Made by a program: the position numbers and the translations under genes. 64,000 bases of DNA, from positions 194,749,322 to 194,813,321 of the forward strand of contig OY294067.1 in NCBI GenBank assembly GCA_958510875.1. Reading direction: 5' to 3'. Below are positions 10,399-21,699 of this stretch, in pieces. Under the pieces are notes generated by a model that ran no database searches, had not been told where the DNA came from, and worked only from the letters and a program-made list of their open reading frames with translations. This DNA comes from Endomychus coccineus (Eukaryota > Arthropoda > Insecta > Coleoptera > Endomychidae). The first letter of the stretch is position 1, and every line of letters begins with the position of its first letter.

Positions 10399-13300
10399 CA
10401 TTGAACTATATACTAACGTAACTGAAATGGCAGCGCCCGTAAGCAGCTGTTGCCAGGGGCCGTGGCCAATCTTTGTATGAGAGAGACGGGTAGAGCTAGG
10501 TAGGTATACCGCATCGTGTTCGTTTCACGTGCTTTTATGCTGTGTTTCGTACTGCCTGATATATTTTCTTTATGTTTGTTTAAAATATACTGTTTATAAG
10601 TTTGCAAATATGGTTATGGGATGTGTGGCATATAAGTGCAGTAATTTGCATAATAAGAATAGTAATATTCAATTTCATGGGTAAGTTTTGATAATATTTT
10701 TCAAAGTAACCTTACCTAACCTTAAACTTTTTTACTTATTAATTTGAAATTATTTTAGTTTTCCATTTAAACGGCCTGAAATCCTAGCACTGTGGATCAG
10801 GGCTATGAAGAGGGCTGACTGGACACCAACCAACAAAAAGTAGCAAATTATGCAGTGTACACTTTTTGGACACTGAATATCAAATACGGCCGGGGGCCAG
10901 TGTTAAAATATTAAAGCCTGATGCAGTGCCAAGTATTTTCAATTTCCCAGCACATATGTTGAAAGAAAACAATAATCGAAGGATTTTAAGGCGTTGTATG
11001 GATTCAAAAAGCAACATTGAACCTCCACTGGTATGTATATTTTTCGCGATATTTTAAAACTGTATTATAATAAATACATATTAAAAAAGTCTGTATACGT
11101 ATCCTAATACATACCTATACTATTCGTTCATTTTTAGAAAATTCCACAATGGTTATACAAGAAACTACACAGGGAATATCAACAGCAGAAACAAGGGATG
11201 CCGAAACTCAAACATCTTTTGGGTTAAATCCAGATAATGGACTCAGGAAGAAAATAAAATCCTTGAGAGAAAAAGTAAGAAGAAGAAATGACAAAATTTT
11301 ATCGATGTCTGAATTATTAAGTCGGATTGATAATTCAGGCCTTTGTTCAGAAAATTTAAAGTCAATTCTAGAGCTGAACTTTGCTGGTATGCCACTTGAG
11401 CTGACTCTTAATCAAAAAAATAACGAGGGGCTTTATCCAACACAAAGGCGATACATGGAAATAACGAAGCAATTTAGTCAAACCTTGTACTTCTATTCAC
11501 CGAAGGCATATAATTTTGTTCGCAAATACTTTTCTATACCAAAGCCACGGTCAATAAGAAATTGGCTCTTTAAATATGAATATAATCCTGGTTTATTGAA
11601 AGAAGTCTTTTTGTTTCTAGAATCAGAATGTATTAAAAAGCCTTTTATAAAAGATTGTGCCATCATAATCGATGCCATGTCTATTAGAAAACAAATTATT
11701 TGGAATGAAAGTTCTGGAAAGTATGTTGGATATTGTGATTATGGTGGTATTATTGGCTTTGGTTTTCTTAATCGTTAGCTACAAAATGAATTTTAAATGT
11801 CCCATTGGCTACTTTCTAACAAATAAAAGTGATGCAGCTGTTCAAGCACAACTTTTATTATGTTGTATAAAGAATTTATTCAATGTCGGAATTACAATTC
11901 GTTCCGTAACATGTGAAGAAACGACCACTAATATTCAAACATGAACTAAAATTGGTTGTTCATTGGTAATTGATAACATAACTCCTAACTTTGGTCACCC
12001 GTGTTCTCCAAGTAAAGTGCATTGTTTATTAGATACTTGCCATATGATGAAATTAGCACGCAATACAATTGCCGAAAAGAATTTAGTTTCAGAGAAAGGT
12101 CCTATAAGATGGATTTTTTTAGTCAAATTAAATGAGCTCCAGAAGAAAGAAGAGATGAAATTTGGCAACAATTTGACCTCTCGGCATATTTTGTACAGAA
12201 ACAAAATAATGAATGTACGTCTAGCAGCGCAGGTATTGAGCAGTTCTGTGGCAGATGCTATAGACTATCTAAGGCAAACCGGACATTCAGACTTTCAAAA
12301 CTCAGAGTCTACTGTAGAGTTCATCAGAATAATTGACAGAATCTTTGACATGCTCAATTCTAGAAATCCTTTTGGGAAAGGATTTAAGGCACTCATAAAA
12401 CCAGCAACACTTAATTATTTCCGAGAGATATTTACTCCATCGATGGATTACTTAAAAAAATTAAAAATAGATGATATTCCGATACTACAGCATCCTAGAA
12501 AAACTTTCGCTTTGGGATTTATTACAGCAATGGAAAGCACATTAAATATTGCAGAAGATTTATTTCAATTGGCAAATCAGCCACTTCAATATGTTCTTAC
12601 ATACAAGTGTTCACAAGATCATTTGGAATTATTCTTCAGCAGCATAAGAGCTCGAGGGGGTTGGAATAATAACCCAAATAGTCAACTCCTGTTTAGAAAT
12701 AAAGTAACTCCAAGTATAAATGGGAACTGTGTAGACTTAGGTTTAGGAAGTGATTGTGCGGCTGCTTTTGAGTTTCGGACAAGTAAAAGAAGTCTAAAAG
12801 ACTATCCTGAAAATGAAGAAAATTGTAATAATAGCGAACCTATTTTACTTGCTGATAATCAAGAAAATATTATATATTACATTGCGGGGTATATAGTTAG
12901 AAAAATGTTATCCAAACTAAATTGTAAATTTTGTACAGATATTCTGTTAATTTCAAAGAAAGATGAACATAGTTATTGTAATACAAATGATGGTCATAGG
13001 TTTTTAAACTTTGTAAATAGAGGTGGCTTAATTTGTGCTACTGAACTAGTAAATAAAATTATTTGCTATTCAGAAAAGCAATTTAAATTAACATTTCAAG
13101 ACGGTTTAAATTGTTACAAAAAACCTAAACAGATAGTCTTAAATAATAATGTAGTTCAACATTTTTCAGAAAAATTGTATTTATTTAAACCCAGTCATCC
13201 GATTATTGAAGAATTTGCTTTCGAAGATTTGCACGAAATTCAATTAATAAAACAAATTGTTAATTATCACTTAACATGTAGAGATTGCATTATTATGCTA

Positions 13301-13901
13301 GAAACGAAACTGTTTATAGTTTATAGGGAAAGGTGCAAGCATAAGACACAAATTAAATAAACTAATTTTGTTTAACAATGTTTAATCTGTTTATATTGAT
13401 GTATTGTTTTTTATTTAGTTGCAAATATAAGGGATTTTGAAAGCATATTTTTGCATTGTCGGTCGTTTTATAATAATATATTCCATAATTTAAATTAAAA
13501 TTACTTTGACGAGTGAAGACTTCAAAAATTGTTTTTATATTGTTTTATTAGTTTCAAATTAAGCAACACAGGATTTATACCTCCTAATTAAAAATTATGC
13601 ATTTACATTGTAGAAAAAATAGTGTTCCTAACAGTCCTAACTCTTATGGAAACTGTATTTTTTTCTTATGAAAGTATCAACAAATATTTTTCTTTCGCTC
13701 TTTAAAGCCCTGACTCCCAGTATATTATTTTACCTGTATTTCTACCTGAATATATGAAATCAATCTCACCTGTGCAATACTCATCCAACGTGCCAGACAA
13801 GAATGGGGGTATACTTACGTTATGCTGGTTGCCTAAAATCTCACGGCCACGCAATTTTGGTGCTCGATGCCGTTCCAGTTACGTTAGTATATAGTTCAAT
13901 G
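10399..13901 (+). mobile_element. P-element relic with terminal inverted repeats
   Basis: About 3.5 kb bounded by inverted repeats of at least 26 bp. The left end is CATTGAACTATATACTAACG (10399 onward) and the right end is its complement, finishing at 13901. The 5'-CA end fits P elements. The flanks (ATATATAT and ATTTACAT) match at 5 of 8 bases, so an 8 bp target duplication is possible but decayed. It contains the transposase pseudogene below. The left end abuts the truncated LINE. Confidence 0.75.
10610..13360 (+). pseudogene. P-element transposase pseudogene (THAP domain plus RNase H-like fold)
   Basis: Exon 1 (10610-10680) begins MVMGCVAYKC, the C-x4-C start of a THAP zinc finger. Intron 10681-10758 has GTAAGT...TTTTAG. 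Exon 2 (10759-11030) continues FPFKRPEIL with a W, then after a one-base frameshift SKLCSVHF and AVPSIF, completing a C2CH THAP DNA-binding domain. A second GTATGT intron ends near 11137. The catalytic part runs 11149-11778, 11672-11944 and 11963-13360: IIDAMSIRKQ, KYVGYCDYGG, SVTCEETTTN (the usual CDG is altered), YKCSQDHLELFFSSIRARGG and YIAGYIVRK. At least two frameshifts and a stop at about 11942 kill it. P transposases bind element ends and use GTP. This copy cannot. Confidence 0.85.
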
Positions 13902-14550
13902 ATTTACATTTACCAAATTTACCAAAAAGAGTAATGTGGTGGAAGAAATATTTGCTCAAGTGTTCTCGTTGATCATTCAGGTGGATTTAATAATTATTAT
14001 CTCCTGTTTCTGATTGCGTGTCACGGTTTTTGGATATGAAAAAGATAGATTTGGTTTTTGATGGTTGTAAAAATAATGAAAAATAACAATTTAGTTAGTT
14101 CGTTTAAATTATCTTGCAAACGCTAAATTACCTTTATAGAGTTTCAGTTTTATAACCGAACCATTACGATTTACAATCGAAAATTACGATGTAGGTATTT
14201 CCTTCTTAGTGCATTCGAAACGAAATTTTCATTCAAAAGATAAAAAAATAGGGAACAAACTTACTTCTAGGTTCATGGTTCAGATCAAACTAGTAAAACC
14301 AAAGAATTAATTATTATTCCGTGCAAAAGCATTGATTTCGGGAAATGTTTTCATGATTTGGAGATGTGATTCTATGGTTAATTTGCGTAATTATAAATCT
14401 AACCTCACTTTAGAATCAAATTAATTTAACATCTCTAGTTTAGAGTTTCGGTTTCAGTAATTTATTATTTAAGTCTCTAGCTGACAATGTATTGCTCCAA
14501 AAAATGTAGATGGTAGTGTTTAATTTTGAAAGTAGAGTATACAAGTAATT
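13902..14550. promoter_or_regulatory. Upstream region of Pdp exon 1
   Basis: About 650 bp of AT-rich DNA between the P-element right end and the Pdp start codon. The Pdp promoter and 5' UTR should lie here or in unseen upstream exons. I can point to no convincing TATA box or initiator. Confidence 0.3.
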
Positions 14551-14745
14551 ATGGTGACTAGAACTTGGACTCCACATATCATCAATTCCAATTATTCTTC
14601 AGCTGCTAAAAATCTTGGTATATTGACGACAACTCTACGCAATTATTTTGGTTTAAATGTGTCGCAAATAACGAACCCTATTTGGTCTAAGAAAATTTTG
14701 CCTGGAGAATCAAAATTATTTTCTATTAAATTACCTCCACAAGAA
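14551..14745 (+). CDS. Pdp: Pdp exon 1: mitochondrial leader of pyruvate dehydrogenase phosphatase
   Basis: First coding exon of the catalytic subunit of pyruvate dehydrogenase phosphatase, which removes phosphate from E1-alpha and so reactivates the pyruvate dehydrogenase complex in the mitochondrial matrix. Residues 1-65, starting MVTRTWTPHIINSNYSSAAK, are rich in Ser/Thr/Asn with Arg and Lys and almost no acid, as in a matrix-targeting presequence. The exon ends FSIKLPPQE followed by GTAAGT. Exon 2 starts VDNILRANEY, so the join gives PPQEV-xxILRANEY, the conserved start of the mature enzyme. The donor is in phase 0. A leader exon is poorly conserved, so the exact start codon is less sure than the splice. 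Confidence 0.8.
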
Positions 14746-16080
14746 GTAAGTTTTAAATTATTTTAATTCATTTTAATGCTTAGTTTAATTTCTCTGCTTG
14801 CCGATTTGCTAATATGTTGCTACTAATTGGTTTTACGATTTGGTGGTTAATTTTTAAAATCTTTGAGATATTTATGTCTACATGTTCCTATTGCCAATTA
14901 TCTGTACTTAACTCGGTTATGTATTGCTTCTCCAATCAAGACTTGTTCCGATTATATTGCAAAAACCTCATCTTGAAATTGCCAAAGTTAACAGCGTTAT
15001 GTGACGGGGTTGAGTCGGATACCAAATAATTGTATAACAACCAAAAGGTTCAAATGAACATTTAAAAGTGCAAATAGAATCACTTATTAAAATTGAAGAT
15101 GGCTTTGTTAAAATTTGATTAAAATTAAGGGTTCTATTTCATTAAAAGTGAATAAATATTTGAAAACAAAATTAAATTTTATCATGATTCGTTGCAGGAT
15201 GGAACTCCGGCACATTATGCTGTTAACACATAACAATATTTGGACGATGTTTTCAATTGACGGATTGACCGAGAATGAAACAAGTGGACCAGTAGATTAC
15301 TAGGTGTGATGTAATTTCAATATTTGAAATTAATGGAAATGGAATCATTGGAACATTGCATAATCATTGAACATTTGTATGTGCAAAAGATGTGGTTTCA
15401 TTTGAATAAAACTGGATTTCTATTTCGAAAACACTAGTCTTTATAATCAAACCTATTAAAATCAGAATGTGGTTCAGATATGAACAAGAACATACATTCA
15501 ACATTCAAACCATTAATATTACAACTAGGTGACAAAAATATCAAATCAATTAGGCAAAGAAACCTTAAAATTGTTTTTACTTCCCAGTCAGTTCTATTGA
15601 AATATATAAGAACCAGGATGCTCTCATTGAATGAGTACTGTCAAAAGTAATTGCCAATCGCAGTAATACTCTAAACTACACTCCTCACTTTAAAACGATT
15701 GAATAGTTGAGAATGTGCATGAATACTTGATCATTGTGTTCATCAATGATGTACTATCCTTTCAGAGGTTTATATTCACAAAAATATAAAAATATGAGAC
15801 TGACAGAGAGCAAAATTGACTGAAGTATATTGCGTATTTGAGAAATCATAATTGTCACCTAAAAACGTTGTGGAAAATTTGTTCCTTTTTTACCTTCTCT
15901 AATTGGTAAGTAATTTTAGAGTTTTCAGTACCAACCGTTTGAAATATTTTGAATTGGAAATATACAAAACAGTCAATGAACACAACATTATTTATGTTAC
16001 ATATTTAGTATAAAATGGTATGCAACTGTCTGTTATTGGATCAGCCGCAAATATTCTTGAACATTATTTCATGAACATCG
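14746..16080. other. Start of Pdp intron 1, no gene recognised
   Basis: AT-rich. ORFs at 14814-15029 and 15115-15303 have no recognisable motif. The only structure I see is the repeat at 15712-15785. Confidence 0.4.
15712..15785 (+). repeat. Dispersed repeat, inverted relative to 7070-7190
   Basis: Shares TTGTGTTCATCAATGAT and ACTATCCTTTCAGAG with the complement of 7070-7190. Confidence 0.5.
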
Positions 16081-16144
16081 ACACCACAATAAAAGACAAT
16101 ATTGACTTTAATTTCATGGAAAGGAATGTTCCTAAAACAACCAA

Positions 16145-16890
16145 TTCGAATCTGACATAGTTATTATTATCAACAATTTGAAATCTCATGTGGAACTGAT
16201 ATCTTCAAATATTCTTAAAAACTGTAAAAATTATCTAGCAAAACCTTTGATTTTACTTGTAAATTGGACAATCAATAACGAAATATTTACTTTGAAGCTG
16301 AAACTTGCAATAATTGTGCCATTATTTAAAAAAGGTGTTGCCACTAATACTAGTAATTACCGTCCTATCAGTATTTTATCTAGTTTTTCTAAAATCTACG
16401 AAAATGTTATGTAAGTACAATTAAGTAAATTTTTATCTAAATATGTAATTAAAAATCCTGCCCAACATGGATTTCCAAATAACAAATCAGTTGATACAGG
16501 TCTCTGTGAATTTCTATTGATAAAAAGCAGATATCTGGAATATTTGTTTATTTCAGTAAAGTATTCGATTGTGTTGATCATGAAACTTTCGGATAAAGGA
16601 GTTCCTCAAGGCGAAATCTTGAACCCATTTTATTTATATTCTATTCAAACGATCTATTCTTTTCCATTAGGTCTTAAGATATACATATTACAATTGCTAG
16701 TTGTGCTGACGACAGCAATTTCACAATAAAATTTGAGAATATTGTGGATTCAAAACTTAAAGATAATACATTACTCGATAACATTGCATTATGGTAACTG
16801 AAAATAAATTGAATTTAAACAAAGATAACACTAAAATAGTTCATTTTCGATCAGTTAGAGGAAACATCGATATAGAATAACGTTCAATAC
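16145..16890 (+). mobile_element. Decayed LINE reverse transcriptase fragment
   Basis: Frameshifted RT pieces in the correct order: 'IIVPLFKKG' and 'SNYRPISILSSFSKIYENVM' (16310-16410), 'GVPQGEILNPFYLYSI' (16595-16650), then 'CADDSNFTI' readable near 16705-16740 (the [YF]ADD box) and 'LNLNKDNTKIVHF' (about 16810-16850). Endonuclease and both ends are missing. It inserted in Pdp intron 1. Confidence 0.75.
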
Positions 16891-17015
16891 GCCGGAACCT
16901 CGACTCTCGCATCTATCTTGTGAATCTAGATAGAAGGGACGCCAGTACATATTATATTTCTTATCTGTGTTCCAGTAGTCACGTGATGGTCACCAACGAG
17001 TGAACATATTTGGGT

Positions 17016-17027
17016 TTCTTAAGATTA
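17016..17027 (+). repeat. Target-site duplication of Penelope copy A (left)
   Basis: TTCTTAAGATTA, perfectly repeated at 18200-18211 on the other side of the element. Confidence 0.8.
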
Positions 17028-17060
17028 ATCTTGTCTTCCGGATGGATTCCGCGTCACAAT

Positions 17061-17115
17061 AGCTCGACGTGATGCCGACGTTTCGCCAACCATTACAGGT
17101 GGAATCTTCAGGGCA
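17061..17115 (-). ncRNA. Hammerhead ribozyme-like motif, left pLTR of copy A
   Basis: On the - strand: CTGAAGA core (complement at 17105-17111), stem II closing on GGTTGGC, GAAAC (complement at 17080-17084), short stem III ACG/CGT and the cleavage triplet GTC. One substitution weakens stem II relative to the right copy. Hammerheads are established in PLE terminal repeats. Activity here is inferred. Confidence 0.5.
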
Positions 17116-18073
17116 GGCTTGAAGCTTGAACTGGAACTGGTTCTACTGGTTTCTGTAGCCGTATTTATTGTAGGAAAATCCTTCACGCTACATAGTTCAC
17201 TGCCTTCATTCCGGTGATTAACTTCGTTCCGGTCATGTGCGAAGTGGAATTTTCGAGGATGGGTTTCCAAATGTTGGGAAGGTAATATCCTGAGTCACGG
17301 TTGAGATTATTCGGATGTTTTAGGATTTCTATAGCAACAAGGATTTTTCGCTGATAGGAGTTTGGGGCTCGGACTAGGATTTTAGTATCTTCAAAAAGGA
17401 TCCTAAATTCCTTTCATTTCGTTGAAAAACTTCAAACGTTGAAAGTTGACCCATGCGATTTGCTCGTCAGCTTCGACGTCGAATCACTGTTTACCAATGT
17501 TCCCATTCCAGACACCCTTTCCATAATTTCTCAATTGTTACCTGTCAAAAACATTTCAACGGACTTGCTACCGTTAATTGATTTTTGTCTATCCTCCACA
17601 TATTTTCTATACAATGGCAAGTTCTACGAGCAGTCCTCGGGAGCTGCCATGGGTTCCCCACTTTCCCCGATCATAGCTAATATCTTCATGGAAGCTTTTG
17701 AACAAGATGCCATTGACTCATCTGTTCTCAAGCCGAAACAAATCTGACACAAATCATCAAATCCTTTTTGAAGATACTAAAATCCTAGTCCGAGCCCCAA
17801 ACTTCTATCAGCGAAAAATCCTTGAAGCTATAGAAATCCTAAAACATCCGAATAATCTGAACCGTGACTCAGGATATTACCTTCCCAACATTTGGAAACC
17901 CATCCTCGAAAATTCCACTTCGCACATGATCGCACAACGGCAGGGTCAGGTGCCGGAACGAAGTTAATCACCGGAATGAAGGCAGTGAACTATGTAGCGT
18001 GAAGGATTTTCCTACAATAAATACGGCTACAGAAACCAGTAGAACCAGTTTCAGTTCAAGCCTCAAGCCTGCC

Positions 18074-18125
18074 CTGAAGATGCCACCTGTAATGGTTGGC
18101 GAAACGTCGGCATCACGTCGAGCTA
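18074..18125 (+). ncRNA. Hammerhead ribozyme-like motif, 3' end of copy A
   Basis: CTGAAGA at 18074-18080; stem II GCCACC/GGTTGGC with loop TGTAAT (one bulged base); GAAAC at 18101-18105; stem III ACG/CGT around a 9-nt loop; GTC at 18117-18119 as the cleavage site. All core residues (CUGANGA, GAAA, UH) are present. Stem I pairing is weak, which is the main doubt. Confidence 0.55.
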
Positions 18126-18199
18126 TTGTGACGCGGAATCCATCCGGAAGACAAGATTTTTCAAGATTAGCTGTCCGCGGAAGTCTACTATCCAAGATA

Positions 18200-18211
18200 T
18201 TCTTAAGATTA
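18200..18211 (+). repeat. Target-site duplication of Penelope copy A (right)
   Basis: TTCTTAAGATTA, identical to 17016-17027. Confidence 0.8.
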
Positions 18212-18983
18212 TCTTTGATCCGGAATTATTAACTGATAAGGTTGAGAAGAGAAAAGCAATTTGTTAATGGAGATAATATAAAATGATGAAAACATTTTAA
18301 CGATTACAACTAACCACTTTAATACTCACTAGAATGTCATTTGGCTCAATGTATATATGATCTAGATATTTTCATAAAATATGAAAGTTTCAAACTAGGA
18401 TAATTCAAAGAACCAACAGTTGGAATTGTCTTATATTTCACAATCACTGATTGATATTGGTCTTATTGGAAATATCCAGGCTATGTATTTTTACTAAACA
18501 ATAAAAAAACTGGATATTTACTGTAATAATGCTTTCGAGAAGTCGTCGTAATCATAGAGAAGCATTAGTCAGCTTTGTTTTGAATCATAAACAGCGACTA
18601 GAAAAGTTTGAATAAAATACGTAAGCATTATTATTAATTTCGTGTTTATTATTCCGGATTATCCGGAAATATTTAAAATATGTTGACCAATACACTCTCT
18701 TGCTTATCATGTAATTGTTCTCCGAGTATCCCTCCAGTTAGACAACTATGCCACTCTGTTACATACGTTCAGATTCTTTATTCTACAGTTCATTCACTGA
18801 AGAATGTCCATCGTTAATAGGGAATGAAATTGAAGCAATAAATAAAAAAACTCGTGATAATATAAGTCTTAATTAGAACACATCTAAGTTTAAATTTTAG
18901 TATACAAATAATGTTACGTACAGACTTAAATGATGTCAAAAATTCAATGTACCTTTTGTAGAAGTATAATTAAAACTGCTTTT
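18212..18983. other. No gene recognised, 3' flank of the nested secreted gene
   Basis: AT-rich intron DNA. It includes the 3' UTR of the - strand gene (below 18984). An AATAAA on the - strand overlaps that gene's stop codon. Confidence 0.4.
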
Positions 18984-19580
18984 TTATTGTACAAGCTCAA
19001 TGCTCAGAATACTATTGCCGTAATTCAGAAAACGTTCAATAGCAGTTAGAACTTGTAAAATTATCCTATTCAAGAGGTAATGATAAATGGAGTTTAGAAA
19101 ACCTTCCGGTTCAACAATTGTATACATGTCAACAAGTATATTATAAAATTTTGTAAGTTGTTCATTAATCCTAATTTGCGCTTGTTGAAGTAGTTTGCGA
19201 ATAAAAGTGTTATAAATCTGCTTCATTATGTTCAAAATGAAATCTCTTATAACCCCAAATATGTTCCCAAAACCAATGGCTCGTTTTGTTCTCGTTAATT
19301 GACTCCCATCGGAATTCTGGGCACGTAATTCTCTTATATAGGACACAATGCTTTCAAATGCACGTTTCAATTCTGTTCTACCAGAAGACTTTTCATTATG
19401 TTTTTCGGCATCTTCATCATCGTCATTTACAACGTTTTGATTTCTTTCCAGAATTCCACTAATTGCCGATATTATGTTCTGTCCCTTTAAATTAACTCTA
19501 TCCAAAATTTCATTATTATTATCCTCTAGTGTGCTCTCATCAAGTTTGAAGCCAAAATTGTTGTCTGAAAGTATTGATAT
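18984..19580 (-). CDS. Secreted pro-protein, exon 2 (unknown family), nested in Pdp intron 1
   Basis: Second and last exon of a 211-aa predicted protein. The acceptor TTTTTAG lies just before 19580, and the frame ISILSDNNFGFKLDE runs open to the stop at 18984. An acidic segment (DDDEDAEKHNEKS, about residues 66-78) is followed by SQLTRTKR at residues 106-113, a furin/PC-type RxKR site. The ~98 residues after it are helix-rich and amphipathic with no cysteines. Together with the signal peptide in exon 1 this suggests a secreted precursor cleaved to release the C-terminal part. No family is recognised. It is antisense to and inside intron 1 of Pdp, with no stops and no similarity to a transposon, so a real host gene is likely. 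Confidence 0.65.
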   Translation of the reverse strand: MSILSDNNFGFKLDESTLEDNNNEILDRVNLKGQNIISAISGILERNQNVVNDDDEDAEKHNEKSSGRTELKRAFESIVSYIRELRAQNSDGSQLTRTKRAIGFGNIFGVIRDFILNIMKQIYNTFIRKLLQQAQIRINEQLTKFYNILVDMYTIVEPEGFLNSIYHYLLNRIILQVLTAIERFLNYGNSILSIELVQ

Positions 19581-20134
19581 CTAAAAACAAATGAAAAGTG
19601 AGTGACATATCGTAATTATAATGATAACCGAGTGTCCAAATCAGGAACGTGCCTGTTGACATTACAATGATAATAATAAATAATTTCAGACATTCAGATA
19701 CTGAAAAGTGACCGATATTTTTACCACATTGCAGAAATGCGGATCCCTTATTCTAAAAAGTAAATCATTTATAATTTGCATAAGTTATGTTTACATTTTG
19801 TTAACAACACGAGATTAGAGGGATTAGTTTAGCATTGAACTATGAACCTCTGCTTTTGCTTGCCAAATTTATATTCAAAAACAACAACCTTATTTCATTT
19901 CAAAAAATGTATTCCAGAACGTGCTTCATTATATATTAATCTATGCCTGTTCATTTTTCATTTTGGTTTTTCTACATTGTGTCTATACGTTTCCTAGAAC
20001 AATACATTCCAGAAAACAAAAACAATCTACGTATATGTAAGATCCCCGCATGAAAGAAATTTTGAACCGTGTTACTTGTTTTAGTCACTTCAGATTTCAC
20101 TGCAATGCATACTTTGTATTCAATATTTACTTAC
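19581..20134 (-). other. Intron of the nested secreted-protein gene
   Basis: 554 bp. The donor GTAAGT (complement at 20129-20134) and acceptor TTTTTAG keep phase 0. No other feature seen. Confidence 0.6.
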
Positions 20135-20173
20135 CGCTGCTAAGAAAATTATGAAATACTTGAGAGAAATCAT
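20135..20173 (-). CDS. Secreted pro-protein, exon 1: signal peptide
   Basis: ATG at 20171-20173 encodes MISLKYFIIFLAA in 13 codons: a Lys followed by a hydrophobic core and small residues, a textbook eukaryotic signal peptide. GTAAGT follows directly. The exon is too short to be found as an ORF. It was identified because its phase 0 donor fits the acceptor at 19581-19582. Confidence 0.6.
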
Positions 20174-20944
20174 TTCAAATTTAACTTGATCTTCTCGATA
20201 ATACTACCAATTAATTGGTTCAAATGTTCTTTTTTGTTGAATATAAGACCAGCAACCGTTATAGTACCTACGTTTGATTACAAGAATACATACTTTGATT
20301 GAAGTAATCCTTATGGCCTTAATTTAACGGTAATCTTATCAGTTTAGAGATGAAATAATATGGTATTCTGTAAAGCCAAAGTAAATAATATAAAAAACTA
20401 TGATGATGTAAATACGATTGTCAAGAAAATACAAATTTTCACAGAATCTTTTTGTATTGTGTAATACTACGTCAAATGACTGGACACATTTTATATACAC
20501 GTGTGAGTCACATACTTATATCATAAAATGTTCAAGATACCTGAATAAGGTCTCGCTCTTTTATAATTTATGACCGAATTGAATTTTATTTACAAAAACA
20601 AGCTACTAAATTATCAATAATCAATTTATCTGATCATTCACACGTAAATATAGAAAAAAAAACGATCTCTATCAGACACTATTAAAGAATCGAAGGTAGT
20701 TTTTCTATGATAACGGATAAAAATACAAAAATATCTCAAAAAACATATATTCGAATGTTTATTGAAGTGAGTATATTGAAGAAGTGGACATGTAGGTACG
20801 TGATGCCTTTTATGTTTACTATATAGAAAAAAAGGTTTTATTGGTTAAATAGGATCGACCTGCTATTTTGAACTAACATGGACGGTCTGCTACAGGTTTC
20901 AATTTCGAAGATACTGATATCAATTATAAGGTACCTATACAGTT
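20174..20944. other. No gene recognised, upstream of the nested gene
   Basis: AT-rich. It should hold the promoter of the - strand secreted-protein gene. I see no clear core element. Confidence 0.35.
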
Positions 20945-21148
20945 TTTGTGGGTGAATATTCGAACAGGGTCTTAGAGCCAGCGGACCTAAATCCTTTGTT
21001 CCATAGGGAACACCATGTTGTCCCCAGAATTAGGGCAAACGAGCATTGTAATTGGGGCGTAGAAGAATGGCGTAATTGGATCGTTACAGATAAGTCTATT
21101 TCAGGTTTACGTGTGTCCAAGATAAGGATGACTATCAGGGGGGTTTAA
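20945..21148 (+). mobile_element. Tc1-like transposase fragment (region of first catalytic Asp)
   Basis: Open frame with NRVLEPADLNPLFHREHHVV, then RANEHCNWGVEEWRNWIVTD and KSISGLR. This matches the Tc1 pattern (R)xxREHxxWxxxxWxxVxFTDESRFxL, with VTDKSISGL in place of FTDESRFGL. Only the HTH end and first catalytic block remain. Confidence 0.65.
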
Positions 21149-21206
21149 TATTCTATTTTATTATAGTTTGGCTGTCACGATTTAGATTATTAAGAATAAT
21201 ACCTTC

Positions 21207-21460
21207 ATAACATTTGGAAGCCCATCTTTGAAAATTCCGCTTCGCACATGATCGCACAACGGCGGGTCAAGTTCCAGAGCAACAACCACCGGAAAAGACA
21301 GTTAACTGTGTAGCGTGAAATTGTTATACCGCTACAGAAACCAGACGAATCAGTTTCACTTCAAACCTTAAGACTGCCCTGAAAATGCAACCTGTAATGG
21401 TTGGCGAAACATCGGCATCGTTCCGTGCTACCGTGAAGCGGAATTCATCCTCATTATGTT
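21207..21460 (+). mobile_element. Penelope-like element 3' fragment (third copy)
   Basis: Diverged copy of the 3' tail shared by copies A and B: 'CATTTGGAAGCCCATC', 'TTCGCACATGATCGCACAAC', 'CCTGTAATGGTTGGCGAAAC'. The hammerhead core reads CTGAAAA instead of CTGAAGA, which would inactivate it. No coding capacity. Confidence 0.75.
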
Positions 21461-21586
21461 TTTATTTCAACAATTAATAAAAACAAATAACATTAACTTC
21501 TGAACCAGTTTTCCTCTAATGCAGGCTAGTACTTCATGATGGTGGATCGAAAAGGAACGTTGGATGTTAAAACTTACATTAACACT

Positions 21587-21699
21587 GTGATGATATTATA
21601 TTTGATTGTCTTGAACACATGTTTATGTTTTTATATCGGTTCCGACTACCATGAAATAAAGAGTTCAAGCTCAAATAGAGATTGCTCGAAACCTTTATA
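21587..21699 (+). repeat. Partial 5' LTR of a decayed gypsy element
   Basis: Over 110 bp matches 27322-27437: 'GATATTATATTTGAT', 'CATGTTTATGTTTT', 'ATCGGTTCCGACTACC', 'TGAAATAAAGAGT', 'CGAAACCTTTAT'. The shared AATAAA fits an R/U5 region. The upstream part of the LTR is not recognisable here. Confidence 0.6.

Larger units (their letters stand above)
17028..18199 (+). mobile_element. Penelope-like element copy A, internally deleted, with 12 bp TSD
   Basis: Left part (17028-17399) is an inverted copy of the element's own 3' region. At 17399 it switches to coding sequence: residues KVDPCDLLVSFDVESLFTNV through MGSPLSPIIANIFMEAFEQD of the RT (17439-17742). It then jumps directly into the GIY-YIG end (NKSDTNHQILFEDTK..., 17745-17967), losing the YVDD box and the nuclease core. 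The 3' tail (17968-18199) carries a hammerhead-like motif. Inverted terminal copies (pLTRs) are a known PLE trait. It is over 90% similar by eye to copy B at 39224-41949. The copy is nonautonomous and lies in Pdp intron 1. Confidence 0.85.
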
